Positions 1-12,623 of a stretch of DNA of 64,000 bases are shown here, in pieces (positions within the stretch are counted from its first letter, which is position 1; each line of letters starts with the position of its first letter). Under the pieces are notes generated by a model. The model was not told where the DNA came from and made no database searches. It saw only the letters and a list, made by a program, of their open reading frames with translations. Made by a program: the position numbers and the translations under genes. The DNA comes from Polytrichum commune (Eukaryota; Streptophyta; Polytrichopsida; Polytrichales; Polytrichaceae), in the NCBI GenBank assembly GCA_950295325.1, contig OX485804.1, positions 55,490,001 through 55,554,000 on the forward strand, given 5' to 3'.

Positions 1-250
1 AGTCAACATAATTGGGGGGGGGGGGGGTATCTCTACGACCATCTAATGAGTGCAAAAATCTTCACTTTGATAATGAATAAGATATGAAATTTATGAAAGT
101 GGCCACGGCCTTAATGTGGATTTGTTAACCATCAAATACTTATCGCATGTTTCATATTTTAAGAGAAGTGGGCTAGTCGGAAACAATGTCCATCTAAAAA
201 CCACCTACGGTTCTTCATCAATTCTCATCATTAGGTGACCGATCAAGGAA
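1..250 (+). repeat. Dispersed repeat R1, copy at window edge
   Basis: Degenerate copy of a repeat seen many times in the window. Landmarks in order are 'caacataatt', 'gaccat..aatgag', 'atgaataagat', 'ggatttg.taaccatc', 'cgtg.ttcatat' and a 'ctac..' tail. Other copies lie near 19.0-19.8, 46.7, 52.7-54.0 and 60.5 kb. This copy has an expanded run of about 14 G near position 15, where other copies show only a few G. No coding potential was seen; it may be part of an LTR or a satellite-like unit. Confidence 0.5.
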
Positions 251-1014
251 ATTCTTCATGTGGGAGCCACACATGTTCAAAATTGTCAGTTTTGAAATGA
301 AGTTCGCTAAGCCAAGGTAAAAGAATTTTGACCTTGACATGTGCCTAACTTTGAGGAGCTTGGTTGCAAGGTTGGTCCCTCTATGATTCGATATAAATGT
401 CCGTTTTCAGACCCAATTCAAGATGGCGGTTTTGCAAGATGCGAATGTTATACAGTGCCCAAACAACCAAATCTGACCTCTGATTATAAAAACATTAGAT
501 CTACAAAAAGAAAGTTATAGCAAAACGTAAGTGCAAAGAAGAGTAAGTGACACTAAATACCATAAACAGTGTAAGGTAGCATTGGCTTGCAGGAGTGAAG
601 TATTAGAGAGAGTGATGCCCAAGTGGCAGGTGTGTATGCTGTTGATGCTTTAATCAACCTATCGTCCTTTGTCAATGTGCCTATCTTCCTTAGTGTCTGT
701 GCCCACACCAGGAGCCAATGGTCACGGCCAATTGGTAAATTCTATTGATTGACCATAATCACATACTCGGGAAAAACACCAGTATCCATGATACACAGTA
801 GAGCCCATAAATCAAGCCTTGTGTTGTAGGCTTCACGCGGCATCTTGAAATGATTACAAAAGAAAATACTTTAACGACCGCCGTACGTGTAGTCAAAGGG
901 TAGAGAATGAATGAGGCTATAGCTATGAGTCACAATAAAAGGAAATCATAATAACTCCACTGAAGATTGTAACTCCTGGGTCACGACTAAATGTATGTGG
1001 GTCTTAATTAGGGC
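251..1014. other. No recognised feature
   Basis: AT-rich sequence with no long open frame, no terminal repeats and no motif I can name. It may hold the decayed 5' part of the LINE that becomes recognisable just downstream. Confidence 0.4.
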
Positions 1015-4000
1015 TTGGCTGCACCTGTGATGGAGGTTAAAAAAATCTCCGTCAATGAAGAGAAATCTCCGTTATCAAAGGTTACCATCTACAATGAGGA
1101 GCTACAAGGGGAAGTTAATAAGCTGAGGGACAAGATGAGAGGCATTGAGAAACGGAATGCAATAGGTGTAGTCATTAGATCTAGAGTTCAATGGAAGTAG
1201 GTAGACGGGAGATAAGCGCTCAAGTGAGTTCTTTCAAGCAACACATAAGGAAAATACAAACGTGGTCATTTCAAAACTCGGAGGTAGGAACGGGGTAGTC
1301 TCGACCAAAAAGAAAGACCTATAGGACATTTGTCTTGACTTCTATGGCTCACTCTATAGAGGGTAATAATTGTTCATAAGAGGCTATGGTAGAAGTTCTT
1401 GATGGCTTACCCGTTTCATATACAGATGCAATGTATAAGGAGTTAGCCAAACCGTTTACCATCCTCGAATTCTTCAAAGTGAGCCAAGATGCTCTTTGGC
1501 CATGCACATGCATCTTTGAACCTCAACGGCAACCCAAGCATGGAATTTAGAGTGGGAAGAGGGTCAGGCAAGAATGCCCATCATCATCCTATCTCTTCTT
1601 AATAATAGGGGAAGTCCTAAATCATATTTTTAGGAAAGGAATGAAAGAAGGGGGAATTATGGGAGTCAAACTCCTAGGAGGCAAACAACAATGTATTTTG
1701 CAATACGCCGATGATTCTTCCTTTCTCATGGGGGGGATAAACCATTTGCTGATGAGTTAGTCCGTCTCCTAGAAATTTTCAGCCCGGTATCGGGCATATA
1801 GATTAATTGGCATAATTCTTGTGCATACTAGTTTGACTGGAATACCCCCAAACCCACCAGGCTTGGCCTCTACAATTGAACTTGGGCAGAGGAGAGTGAG
1901 CTCTCCAAACTACTCGGAACACCTTATGGTCTCAATCTCAAAACAAGGGATGTAGACCATTTCCTTATCAACAAAATTTCCAAAAAATTAGATTACTAGA
2001 ACACAATGAAACTTATTCTTGCTAGTAGGGCAATCATTGTTAACCAAGTGTTACTTTCCACACTTTGGATTATGATCTTTGTTTGGGGAGGCTTCAGTAA
2101 ACCACTTAGGAAAACTTGCAACATCCTTAGAAATCACCTATGGTCAAGAAAGAGCAAAGAATCCACACTAGGGTAGCCTGGAATGTTTGTTGTGGAATGA
2201 AGGTCATCAATGGTCTTGGCCTTGTGAACCTAGAACTTGCTAAAATATCCCTCTTATGCAAATGGATCATTTATGCAATGGAATCTAGAGGAATCCAATC
2301 TTCAAAATCTACTTAGATCCAAACTTGCATAATTTAACCCACAATTGGGGGGCAGTTGGGGAGCCAACCTGGATTGGTTTACCGTCCCCAAACACTAAAG
2401 TTTCTCATGCTCCAAGGTGTGGGGGCACATCACCAAAGCATGGTGCCACATGGCGTGCTCACTAGTCCAAATGCCACAGCGAGATTTTTATAGTGTTCTT
2501 CATTCTAACATCAGGTGGTCTAGCAACATCAAGCTCATTGGGCACGGATTCTCATATGCTTGTGCCAAAGCACTCTATAGAAACAGTCTTTGCGTGGTAG
2601 ATGATGTCTGAAACATGGAACCTAGTCAATTCATTTCATGGCAAGAGGTCCAAGTTAAATTTGGACTGCTTGACACGGAGGTGGGAGATTGGGACCTTCA
2701 CAAGGACAATCACACATGAATGACACAATATTCTTGAAGGTATAGAGAGAAGGTCAAACATGGAACTTGGATAGGTTTTCATAAATTAGTAATCAAACCT
2801 GGTGAATTTTTTTAAAATGAAGAAGCATTTGACCCTCATTGTATTCGGAAAACCCGGATGACCCTTCCAATCCCAATTCCATGTTTTAGGGTTGGTCCAC
2901 AATCAAGATGTCTTCAAGAGTGGAAGAAGCCAAAAGGTGAGTTTGAAGGGGCTTATCACTAGGGGCGGGCACTGGCAACAATGTAAAAATCCACGTGTAA
3001 GAAAATGTAGGGTGGATTTTATTTAAGACACAAAAATGTTTTTAAAAATATACAATAGCATCATCTAAATGTGAATTTGAGAATTATATATAATGTACAG
3101 TGTGGTTTAAGTTGTGGTATTTTGTTTATTTATTTAAATGTAAAGTAGAAAAAATTAAATTTAGTTTAGATTATTTATTTATTTATTTATAGGTTCAAAA
3201 TATATCATCTTCCATTAGTGGCATTGGATGAAGAATAGACAAAATATATGTGAACATGTAGATGGATTTGTTGAAACCGTTGCTTTTGAATGAAAGAGAT
3301 CCGTCATCTGGCGATGGAAGGGTTGGCTGGTTTATTTAGGGTTTCCTAGAAGGGTTCAAGAACCATATGTAGTATGCTAAAGTTTATAATATGATGGTTG
3401 TATGGGTATGTGTATAATGTGTAAGTATTGTATGCATAGTCCACTGTATGCGCAATGTATGAGTAGATTGTTCACACGAAATTTCTCCTACTTATAAATA
3501 AGATAAGATGATCATAATTATGCAACTCTAAAATTTATATATAATGATAGGGTGTTAGAAAATACCATCTAGTAGAAATTTAGTTACTTATAGGGTGGAA
3601 AATATTCAACAAAGGAAGGTAAATACCCCTCATTAAATAGGGGGTTCTCACATGTGTATACATAAATCAAGTGTAGGTGCAACCCCCGTGGCTTATCATG
3701 AACTTAAGATTGCTAAAACCACTCGAGGCCAAAAGAAACATGAGGTCTACTTCTTCTACAATAAAAGAACATCCTTTAAATGGGACCCGGATAGATGGGT
3801 TGGGAAAGATGCCACACTTTTCTTGGATTACACTAGCAAAAAGTTAGGAACTTCTAGACCCTCCACTCTTCACGACGGTCACCCTCAATAAATGGTAAGG
3901 GTTTCTCTTGGATATGTACCGACTCAGGTGGGCACATATCTAAGATAAAGGAAGAGTTGGTAAGAAGTGGCCTTAATCTAGTCCATATGGCACTAGGCAC

Positions 4001-4394
4001 TAGCTGTCAATGAATGAATGCCAAGATTTTGGTCAACATCTTTGTTCAATTCACCTATTGTCTTCCCTTCAACAAGGAAACTCTTAATCATAAATTTTGG
4101 GATTGCATCCAAGCTCAAAAATTTGGTGATTGGCTTTATAAATATTTTTTGAACTTAGCGGTGCCTCGCATCACCCATTCTATGAATTTAATTGGCAAAA
4201 TGGTATGTTTGGACACGGCATCTAGAAGATATACAAAACATGGTTTGGGATTTGGCATCTCTTCCAACGCATTGTCATGTGGATTATTTGAATTGAACGT
4301 AACGACAAGGTTTTCAACCAAGAGTAGTGGCATGAACTCAAGGTTAAGAACCTCATTTGGGAAGAATGCATTATCTATGATAAAATGGCATGGG
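1015..4394 (+). pseudogene. LINE (L1-type) ORF2 remnant with reverse transcriptase
   Basis: Decayed ORF2 of a non-LTR retrotransposon, which would encode a reverse transcriptase for target-primed insertion. Reading across three frames gives family-like blocks: SRVQWK and SEFFQAT at the start, LNLNGNPSMEFR before the palm, then the catalytic YADD at 1704-1715 (QYADDSSFLM), SKLLGTPYGLNL, and KVWGHITKAWCHMACSL near 2420. The 3' part has KWDPDRWVGKDATLFLDYT near 3780 and a C-terminal block ending at the position where a solo LTR was inserted. There are many stops and frameshifts, and the RT fingers between about 1380 and 1480 look deleted. The host frame appears to resume after the LTR. Similarity to non-seed-plant L1 elements is recalled, not searched. 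Confidence 0.75.
4390..4394. repeat. Target-site duplication, left (ATGGG)
   Basis: ATGGG precedes the LTR start and recurs directly after its end at 6366-6370. Five base pairs is the expected size for LTR retrotransposon integrase. Confidence 0.8.
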
Positions 4395-6365
4395 TGTGAG
4401 CCCAATATTGTGCCCACATGTGTTCTTAACTTCTAAATTTACAAAAGCTTAGACTTTGGGATTGCATTGAATTCTTGAAAAGATAAAAAGAGTGATGTTT
4501 ATTAGCGTAGAGTGTAGTTACGTTAAGCTTAAATTTTGAGTTAATTAGAGTATTAGGACCTTAGCCTAATTGATCTAGGAATTAGTGAGGGGTAGGTAGT
4601 CCCAAGGCAAGGAGTTCAAATTCAGGGTTTTAGCGTTTGAATTGGGACCCTTGTTGTCCATTGAGGGGGGGGGGGGGTTAGGGCTTTACGGATAATCCAG
4701 GGAATGTGGCCGAAGGAGTAACCCCCTGATGCCGCAGAGATTCACTGAGAGTTCGGTGGAGGCGGCTGGAGACTCTGGGTGCGGCGGCTAGGGAGAATGG
4801 ATTTGCATAGTCAAAGTGGCAAAGACAATCTAGGGGCAGAGGAAGGTAGGGGCCATTGGAGGAAGCTCCGAAGAGGTCAGGATTGTGCGAGGGAATTGTG
4901 CCCTTCCCAGTCAAGGAGGGCTAGAAGGAAGAATGTCGTGGATGGTCTCGGGGCAGGAAAGTTGAGTTCTTGCAAGGACTAGGTGTTTTCGAGGTGGAAG
5001 CAGGCACTGCTGGCGAGCACAAAGAGCTTCTGGAACCAGGAGATGGATGGCCGGAAGAGGGCACAGGATTTACCCCGCTGAGAAGCGGGTCTAGAAAATA
5101 ATGCGGCAGCATCAGAAGGCAATGCAACATGTCTTCACTGGTGAGTGTCATCAAAATGCCTTCTGAATGCTAGAATTGAGCTTGGGAATTGCGGGATGTG
5201 AGAGTCGAGAGTGGAAACATCTGGAAGGGCGACTCAGAAGTCAGCGGTGTCGGGAGCAGGGTAAAAGGCTACCGCCCATCCACGTGTTTGGGATCAGGGA
5301 CAGTTCGGCAAGGGGCTCGGAGAGCAAGCTGAGCGCTGATGAGAATTCTGAGGATGGATACAACCGTCGAAGGTAGGTGACTCTGGAGCTCAGTAGTATT
5401 CTGAAGTGGTCGGTCAAGTGGCAGGAGTTGGCGGCGTGGTAGTTGGATTGAATGTTGATTTCAGAGCTTACAGAGGAGCTAAGGTTGCAGCCAATTCTGG
5501 AGTTGAGAGGCAGCGGGGGAGCAACACAGGGGCAGGGATTTGTGGTGTCTAGACTATTATTGGAGGCGGCTCTCTCAATCACTGAGAGATTTGGTGTGCG
5601 TGGTTGTTGTTTGGCTCCCCTTTCTCGCATTGTTCCCTGCCGCAAATGGAGCTGGCCTAAGGTTACCGAGAGTAGTTAGAGAGGAAGGAAGGCAGAGGGA
5701 GATGGTTATGCCGATCAATAGAGGTTACGGTGTTGGTTGCTGGGAATCAACTTGGCAGACTGCTAAATGAGGAGCAGGAGGTCGACTAGGAAAGAGGTCT
5801 CTCGGGCACTGGACTTTCGATCTAGGCACTGGAGTTGAACCACTGGAGGGAGAGTTCATTCGAAGAGGCAGGGAAGGTAACTCTACAGAGGGCCTCCTGG
5901 AATGGCATGGGAGTTACAAAGGGTTGGGTAGCTTCAGGGTTATTACAAGGGCAAGGTTGAACAGTAAGGTTTGAATTTAGTTGTGTGGTTTTTGAGTGAA
6001 GAGTTGAATAGACATAAATAGCACGGGCATGCCAATAGTGTAAAATGGCATTGCCCTAGTGCCATTAGGAAATGGCTTAGGGTAGTTAAATAGCTCATTG
6101 TGGTAGGGTTTGGGATTTTAGTGTGGTGTCACTGGTGTGTGAAGACTTAAGAAGTGAGAGTGATGGGTAACATCCATGAAAGAGAAGAGCATTTCTAAAT
6201 GCTTGAACCTTACTTCCTTTTGAGTAAAAGTTGTGTGTTTGATGTTTTTATGGTGGAAGCATTGGGGCCTTAGTTCCAAGAGTTAATTGAGGTTAAGTAA
6301 GTACATGTGAGCTCTAGACTTCCACCCGGACTACGACGCATAAGGGTGGGGTTTTAGGGCTGACA
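4395..6365 (+). mobile_element. Solo LTR A, TGTGAGCCC family
   Basis: A 1971-bp solo LTR. It starts TGTGAGCCCAATATTGTGCC, ends CGCATAAGGGTGG...GGGCTGACA and is flanked by perfect ATGGG duplications. The same start and end are shared by segments at 6625-7832, 14560-16230 and 40295-41997. The interior carries a run of about 13 G near 4665 and a GC-rich stretch (about 4680-5900) with chance open frames on both strands and no recognisable protein. It lies inside LINE codons, so it is younger than the LINE. No internal retrotransposon coding region is present, which fits recombination between two LTRs. Confidence 0.85.
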
Positions 6366-6624
6366 ATGGGAAAAGACTCTCATATGCATTGAGAGATGCT
6401 CTCTGCCACATGCCTTTGTCATTGGGGAATTTGATTCGTCATGGGGGCATCCTTTGCCATCGCCACAGACTCACGATTTCATGGAACTGGAAGATCATGG
6501 GCAAGCAACTGCCTTGGTCATGTGGGTTAGGTTGGATGTTTATTCTTACCATTAGTGGTTTGGAGCTTGCATGAAATTGGGCATGACGATGTTTTGTTGT
6601 GGGCTTGTTACTTTGGTTACATGA
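6366..6624 (+). pseudogene. LINE ORF2 remnant, continuation after solo LTR
   Basis: With the solo LTR and one ATGGG removed, the LINE frame upstream (..IIYDKMAW) runs on through this block. A later frame reads LCHRHRLTISWNWK, similar to the C-terminal end of this LINE class. It is cut again at 6624 by the next LTR. It has several stops. Confidence 0.5.
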
Positions 6625-7832
6625 TATGAGCCCAAAATGGTTGCTCATATTTGTTTTATGTTTAGAATTTACTTAGAATTGCATTTGAAGTCATTATTGG
6701 AACCTCAAAAAGGATTAAAAAGAGTGAGGCTTGGTGTGGATTTATGTTTTAGGCCTTAGGCTTATTTAGTGTGGTTAATTAAAGGATTAGTGTAATTAGG
6801 GGTTGAAATTTAGAACATAATGGTTGTGGGTTAAAGTAAGGGAAGGGGCCTCGGGGTTTAAGTGTTTGAATTGGGACCTATCGTGTTGGTTTAGGGGGTG
6901 AGGGTTTAGTGGATAGGATGAGGTTCTATTATGTAGGAGAGGGGTAAGGGGTTAAGCTCTCTCGGGTTTTGTGTGTGGTTTTTTTTTTTTTAGTTGAGCA
7001 GGGAGAAGCTCAAGGAGCTCGGAGGTTGCGGCATTGAAAGGCTGCTGGTTTAACTAGGATTCAAGAGGCTGAGCTCGAAGGTTGCGGCATTGAAAGGCTG
7101 TTGGTTTAACTAGGATTCAAGAGGCTGAGCTCGGAGGTTGCGGCATTGAAAGGCTGTTGGTTTAACTAGGATTCAAGAGGCTGAGCTCGGAGGTTGCGAC
7201 ATTGAAAGGTTGCTGGTTTAACTAGGATTCAAGAGGCTGAGCTCGGAGGTTGCGGCATTGAAAGGTTGCTGGTTTAACTAGGATTCAAGAGGCTGAGCTC
7301 GGAGGTTGCGGCATTGAAAGGCTGCTGGTTAACTAGGATTCAAGAGGCTAAGCTCGGAGGTTGCGGTATTGAAAGGCTGCTGGTTTGACTAGGATTCAAG
7401 GTTGGCTAATGGGTTGAGGCCAGTGACGGGTGATGACAGGTGTGACCCCGAACCCACACATCGTAGTTTCTTTAAGTAATAATGGGGACTGGAGTTATAA
7501 AAAGGAGGGGGTTTAGTAGTGCTCACACTACATTATATTATGGCTAGCTACCTAAGCTTAAAATGATGGATTAGTTTAGATCATTAGCTATCCGTGTAAT
7601 TGGGTGTGCACTTGTGTAGGATTTTGATAGGGTGTGTTAAGAGAACAATAATAGAGAAAAGCGTTTGTCAACGCTTGTACTCATGATATGGAATAAATTG
7701 GTGTGACAAAATGGATGTGTGATGTAATGGGGATGAATGATGTTGGAAAGATTAAACTAGGACGAGTATGAATGTGAGCCCCACGCCCTTACCCGGACTA
7801 CGACGCATAAGGGTGGGCAGTTTGGCCTCACA
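6625..7832 (+). mobile_element. Solo LTR D, TGTGAGCCC family
   Basis: A 1208-bp LTR-like segment starting TATGAGCCCAAAATGG and ending CCCGGACTACGACGCATAAG...GGCCTCACA. Flanking pentamers are CATGA (6620-6624) and CATGG (7833-7837), an imperfect duplication. Shared interior text with LTR A includes 'aaaaagagtga', 'gtttgaattgggacc' and a G-rich step. It holds a 56-bp minisatellite. Confidence 0.7.
7017..7400 (+). repeat. 56-bp minisatellite, about 6.8 copies
   Basis: Near-identical head-to-tail units that include 'ggaggttgcggcattgaaag' and 'ggtttaactaggattcaaga'. One unit is one base short. The array lies within solo LTR D and is absent from LTR A and LTR B, so it expanded in this copy or subfamily. 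Confidence 0.9.
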
Positions 7833-7837
7833 CATGG

Positions 7838-8095
7838 CGGCTTGGGGGTTGTCCTTGGTGGGTAGCTTGGTGGGTTGTCCTTGGGTGGGGAGAACACACC
7901 ACCGGAACCTCCATGGTGGGAAATTTGCTTGTCAACTTCTTTCCACCTCATAGCTGTCATTGGATTTCATGTGGCATGACAACCTTCCAATCGATGAGGC
8001 ACATTACCCTGGCATTGATTGGAATACAAGACCCAAAGATTAAATCTAATGTGAGACCACAATATCATCTCATATTGTGACACTTTCAACCAAAC
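7838..8095. other. Intervening sequence, no clear feature
   Basis: Short stretch between two LTR insertions. It may be more of the disrupted LINE 3' end, but no motif supports that. Confidence 0.3.
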
Positions 8096-8629
8096 CAACC
8101 TGTGAGGCCAAATCCACCACCCTTAAGCGTCCTAGTCCGGGTGATGACTTTGAGAATCACATTATCTATTACAACATTGAACCATATGCAAGGAATTTTT
8201 CATGTTCGAATGAACATGTATTGTCTTACTCATTGTACTTTATTAATGTTGGCCTCTTGGCTGATGCTAGAGTTGGCCTTCTCAAGAGTCCAACCCGCGG
8301 ATTTAGCCACACATGCCCTTAAGGACATTCCCCTCGCTCGTTTAATCTTCACTCCCTTTTCCTTGTCATTGCAAGGATCTCCCACATTCTCCATTAATAA
8401 TGCAAGTGCGTTATTTGACCAAGAGATTCAAGTGTTGAAAAACACTTTTCTTCACGGATCAACACACTCATACAAACCCACACATGCCACAACTAGTCTA
8501 ATAGGTCTAACTACTTAGCCACCACTAAATGGCCTAATGTAATCTAGTTTTTTATATGCTAACACCCATTAATTGGGCCTAGCCTTGATAACCCCTAGGC
8601 AGCCTAATGGTTTGCACTAATCACCTCAG

Positions 8630-9045
8630 CAGTTTGTGCCATTAGCCTTCGGCTGGGCCCTTCCAGCAGATGTGCCATTAGCCTTCGGCTCCCCTTCCAG
8701 CAGCTGTGCCATTAGCCTTCGGCTGGGCCTCCAACAGTCTGTGCCATTAGCCTTCGGCTGGCCCTCCAGCAGCTGCTGATCTCACTACTAAGCTTAGGCA
8801 GTATGTGCCATTAGCCTTCGGCTCCCCTTCCAGCAGCTGTGCCACTAGCCTTCGGCTAGGCCTCCAACAGTCTGTGCCATTAGCCTTCGGCTGGGCCCTT
8901 CCAGCAGCTACTGATCTCACTACTAAGCTTAGGCAGTATGTACCATTAGCCTTCGGCTCCCCTTCCAGCAATCTGTGCCATTAGCCTTCGGCTGGGCCCT
9001 TCCAGCAGCTACTGATCTCACTACTAAGCTTCGGCAGTATGTCAC
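8630..9045 (-). repeat. Compound minisatellite
   Basis: A short unit built on 'gtgccattagccttcggct' plus 'ccttccagcag' is repeated about ten times. A longer unit containing 'ctgatctcactactaagctt' is interleaved three times (near 8775, 8910 and 9010), giving a higher-order pattern. It lies inside segment E. The open frame on the reverse strand here is only the repeat read as codons. Confidence 0.85.
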
Positions 9046-9106
9046 TAAATAACCATTAACACACCCTTATCTACTAACCACACATCTTCTAATTTCTACT
9101 TCTTCC

Positions 9107-9142
9107 TTTTTTTTTTTTTTTTTTTTTTCTTTTTTTTTTCTT
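9107..9142 (+). repeat. Poly-T tract
   Basis: Nearly uninterrupted T run of over 30 bases with few C, just beyond the minisatellite inside segment E. Confidence 0.9.
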
Positions 9143-12100
9143 TCTTCTCTCCTTAACTAAGGAACTAACCTACCTGTGAACCCTTTGAGTGGTCCACCAC
9201 TCTGCGGGATCACTTTTAGTTAGAATGTTAGCATTAAAAGTTAGAATTGATAGGGAATTTAGGAAAAATTAGTTCATTTAGCATTTAGCCTAGAAGAAGG
9301 AAGGTCAAAATGAAACTAAGTAGTGCTAGAAGATAGCAAAGTAGAAAAAATGTGCTAGCTAGTAAAAACAACTAGCTAAGCAAATATTAGTAGATGCTAG
9401 CTATTAAGCAAATGTTAGTAAATGCTAGCTAAGCAAGTGTTAGTTTATTAGTAGTGTGAGGCACACAAGACTATTAGAGGTGGTTTAGGTAAGAAGATAA
9501 AATCGGCGTGAAGAATTTTGAAGACAAAAAAGAAAGAGAGCAAGGGGGATACTTGCCCACTTGCCCCCTTGCCAACTCGATGGCGGAAAAATTAGAAAGA
9601 TTTCTAAAGGTTTTTTGTCGGAGCCACCTCGGCGAGAGGGTGGCAACCTCAACCGGGAAAACCCCCGAGCCAAAATTTCGGGAAAGGGTTTGAAAAATGG
9701 ATCCGGTGGAGGAGGGGTCCAACCCTTTTGTGAGAGGGTTTAAAAACCCCTCCTTCCACCTTGTAGCTCTCGCTCTTTCTCTAGTTTTTGGGCGAAGCCC
9801 TGCTTCAATGTAGTTAGGAAAAAATCCTTTAGCATGTATTCTCAATGGTCTAGAAGAAAGGCTTGAGAACCTCCTCTACTCTCTCTCTCCTAGTTAGGTT
9901 GTGTGTTTATTAACACACCAACAAAATTATTCCTTCTTTTGTAGAGGTAGGTTGGATGGTAGAGTTTTGAGTAGAGGCATTATAGACCTCATCTGCCAAT
10001 GCCCTGAAGGCTTAGTTCAAAAGCTAGAACAAGATACTTATTATTTTTCTCTTAGAGAGATTTCATATAGCTATCCATAGCCGTTTCCCATTTGTGATTT
10101 GGTTGAGATGACAATTAGTTATGGATTTTCAAAGATGGAGTAGAAAAACTGGGTGGTCTTGTGGGTAGCGGCTGCTGGATCAGACCTGCGAGCCCAATAG
10201 GAATTTTAATTCCAAGAAATTATATTTTTCCCAAGTAGAACTTTTGTGTAGCTTTCCAAAATGGCTTAGAACATTTGATTTGAGCATGATTTGAATTAGA
10301 TATGAATTGTGCAAGATGGGACACATAGTTTGAGAACTTTTGGTTGACTGCTGCATTACAGAGGACCTGCTGGGTTCACTTCGGCTTACCTTTCTAATCA
10401 CATATTTTTATCAAATACATCTTTTTAATATCTCTCCAGGGTCATATAGAACGTTTGATTTGACTAAGATTTGAATTAGATATGAATTGTTGAAGGCGAG
10501 ATACATAGTTTAAGCCTTCTTGATTGACTGCTGTGTTACAAGGAGTCCGCTGAATTTCTATTAGCTTAACCTGCTGATGTCATAATTTTTCTAGTTAGAG
10601 CTTGTTCATAGCTTTCCAATGGTATAAGGAAAGCCTAGATCCAAGTAGTAAGGAATGTGCTATGAATTTTTGAAGTTAGAAGGTAGATAGGTGAGTTGGA
10701 AGGGTCGGTTGAATCGACCTCACACTTCCAACCCTCATAACTTTTGCATTTCTTATCCGATTAGAGTGATTTTTAGATCATTGGAAAGATAATTTGGTGC
10801 ACTAAGTATAAATATTATGCTTAGGATTAAATTACAGGGCAGAATAACACTTTATATTTTAATTGTTAACTAAGGTACGCTTACTACCAAACTAGTTACA
10901 AAGAAGGAGGCAAGGTCGACGCTCGGAAAGTGGAGCAAGGAAGGAGGTAGCGGCTCGGCCTACATCAAGCCCAAATCAACCGAGGAAAATCGAGGTAAAT
11001 TAACTAACCTTAAGCCTTCCATTTAGGATTGGAGGGAGCACGGCTAAGGTACGCATCTCTAAACCCACTCACCTATCTCGTAAGGTCAAGTGGCTTGACC
11101 ACTTGACCGCCAAGGGAGTACCCAATTCCATTGTTTTCGGGGCCCTTGGTATGTTTTGTGGTAGTAGCTTCATTTATTAGCAAGTTTCGTGTGTGGTAAG
11201 TCGGATTAATCACCGACACGACCACTCTGAATGTTGTTGGTGGAAAGGTGGGGTTAATGACCCGCGAATCCACTATTATGTTGTTGGCCCCATAGATTGG
11301 GAGTAATGGCCCAATTTATGAAGATTGCGCAACAGGTTGAACCTACAGGTCGCCCGTCACCCTGGTCCCATTGAGTTGCATTTCGTGGTCTATCCAGTGT
11401 AAACACATTTAACAATCAAAACATACAAAATAAATCGTAAACCCTTGTTGGCAAGAGACCCGAGGTAAGGGGTGATGCCTAATATGTTAATGTAGTAAGT
11501 TAGGACGTGCAAACAAAAGTAAGTAATTAAGAAGGAATTTGTATGAAGGGTGGGACTTAGGCCAAGTTCCCCCGCTTAGAAAACTAAATAGAACTAAATA
11601 AAGAAATAGGAAGAATTGAATGGTCCATAAAATTGTCGTTATTCCGTTCGTTGAGTTAGGGTGGTATGAGTCACACCCGGTTGGGTGTATCAGAACCATC
11701 CCAATTCACAAATTAGGATTGCCTTGGTTTCAAGGCTGGTGCGTCTGCGCGTAGAATAGGTTGTAGGTTAAGGTTAGAACTAGATATGAAATTGGTTAGT
11801 GGAGTTTAAAGCCACACTAGTAAAAAACTAAGGCCTAACCTCCGGAGGTACTACGACGCATATTTAATCTCCCTTAAAAATCTAACTACTCACGTTATAC
11901 ACCTATCATCCGGGTTCGGCTTGGGCGCCTGCAAATGCAGGCCACCTTCACCGAAGGGCTTGTGTGATACTTTTAGGCTCCCTCGAAAGGGGGTGGCCCA
12001 AAAGTACCACACTACCATACTAACTTCACTAACAACCATCTAATCTTCCTAGGTAATCCCAAGTTCTAAAAGTGCACTCACTTGGGAGGCATTTAGAGAG

Positions 12101-12623
12101 AGAGCTTAACTAATTGTCTTCACTACACTAATCACCCACACACGTAGCTCAAGCTCTTAAGAGCTTGCTCCCTTGAGAGCACTTGATGGAGAGAGTCGCA
12201 AATGAGAGAAAGAACACCTTAAGTAGCAAAGAGGGAGAGAGGGAGAGAGAGGTGAGGATAGGGGGGGAGGATTAGCACCTCCAATCACAATCCCTTAACC
12301 TTCACCTTCAAAGTAGGGACTAATCCCCTTCCACCAAGCTTCCTTCTTCCTAAACTAACAAAGTGGGTCCAAAAGTGGGCATTTAACCCGTGGACCTCAC
12401 CTTGCCTCACCTTACCCCCTACTCACATAATCAAGGCATCCTCTTATTGAAATCAAACCTTGAAATAACTACACAACACATTCTAATGCCTAAACTTAAA
12501 TCCACACCACACTTCACTCTTTTTATGTTTTGTGAATAATCATAACACATCAAAGTCAAACTAAAATTGGTTTCGAAGAGTTAATCACCACATGTGGGCA
12601 CCATTTTGGGCTCACACAACCTT

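Larger units (their letters stand above)
8101..12616 (-). mobile_element. LTR-bounded segment E, TGTGAGCCC family, reverse strand
   Basis: The left edge (8101, TGTGAGGCCAAATCCACC) is the reverse complement of the family's 3' end, and the right edge (..ATTTTGGGCTCACA, 12616) is the reverse complement of its 5' end. Perfect CAACC duplications lie at 8096-8100 and 12617-12621, so both ends belong to one insertion. At 4516 bp it is much longer than the other LTRs (1.2-2.0 kb). No second pair of LTR ends and no gag-pol were found inside. It could be an enlarged solo LTR with insertions, or a non-coding LTR element (LARD) whose inner LTR borders have decayed. Confidence 0.6.

Noticed and set aside
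4680-5770. Overlapping open frames of up to 134 codons on both strands
   Set aside because: They lie in the GC-rich interior of a solo LTR. Low stop density there follows from base composition, and LTRs B and C show similar unrelated frames.
8747-8971. Reverse-strand frame with repeated EGEPKANGTYC-like peptide
   Set aside because: It is the minisatellite read as codons; the array has no independent coding signal.
11840-11865. TACTACGACGCAT resembling the LTR 3' end motif
   Set aside because: Only about 12 bases match, in the opposite orientation to segment E, and no terminal CA or duplication follows.
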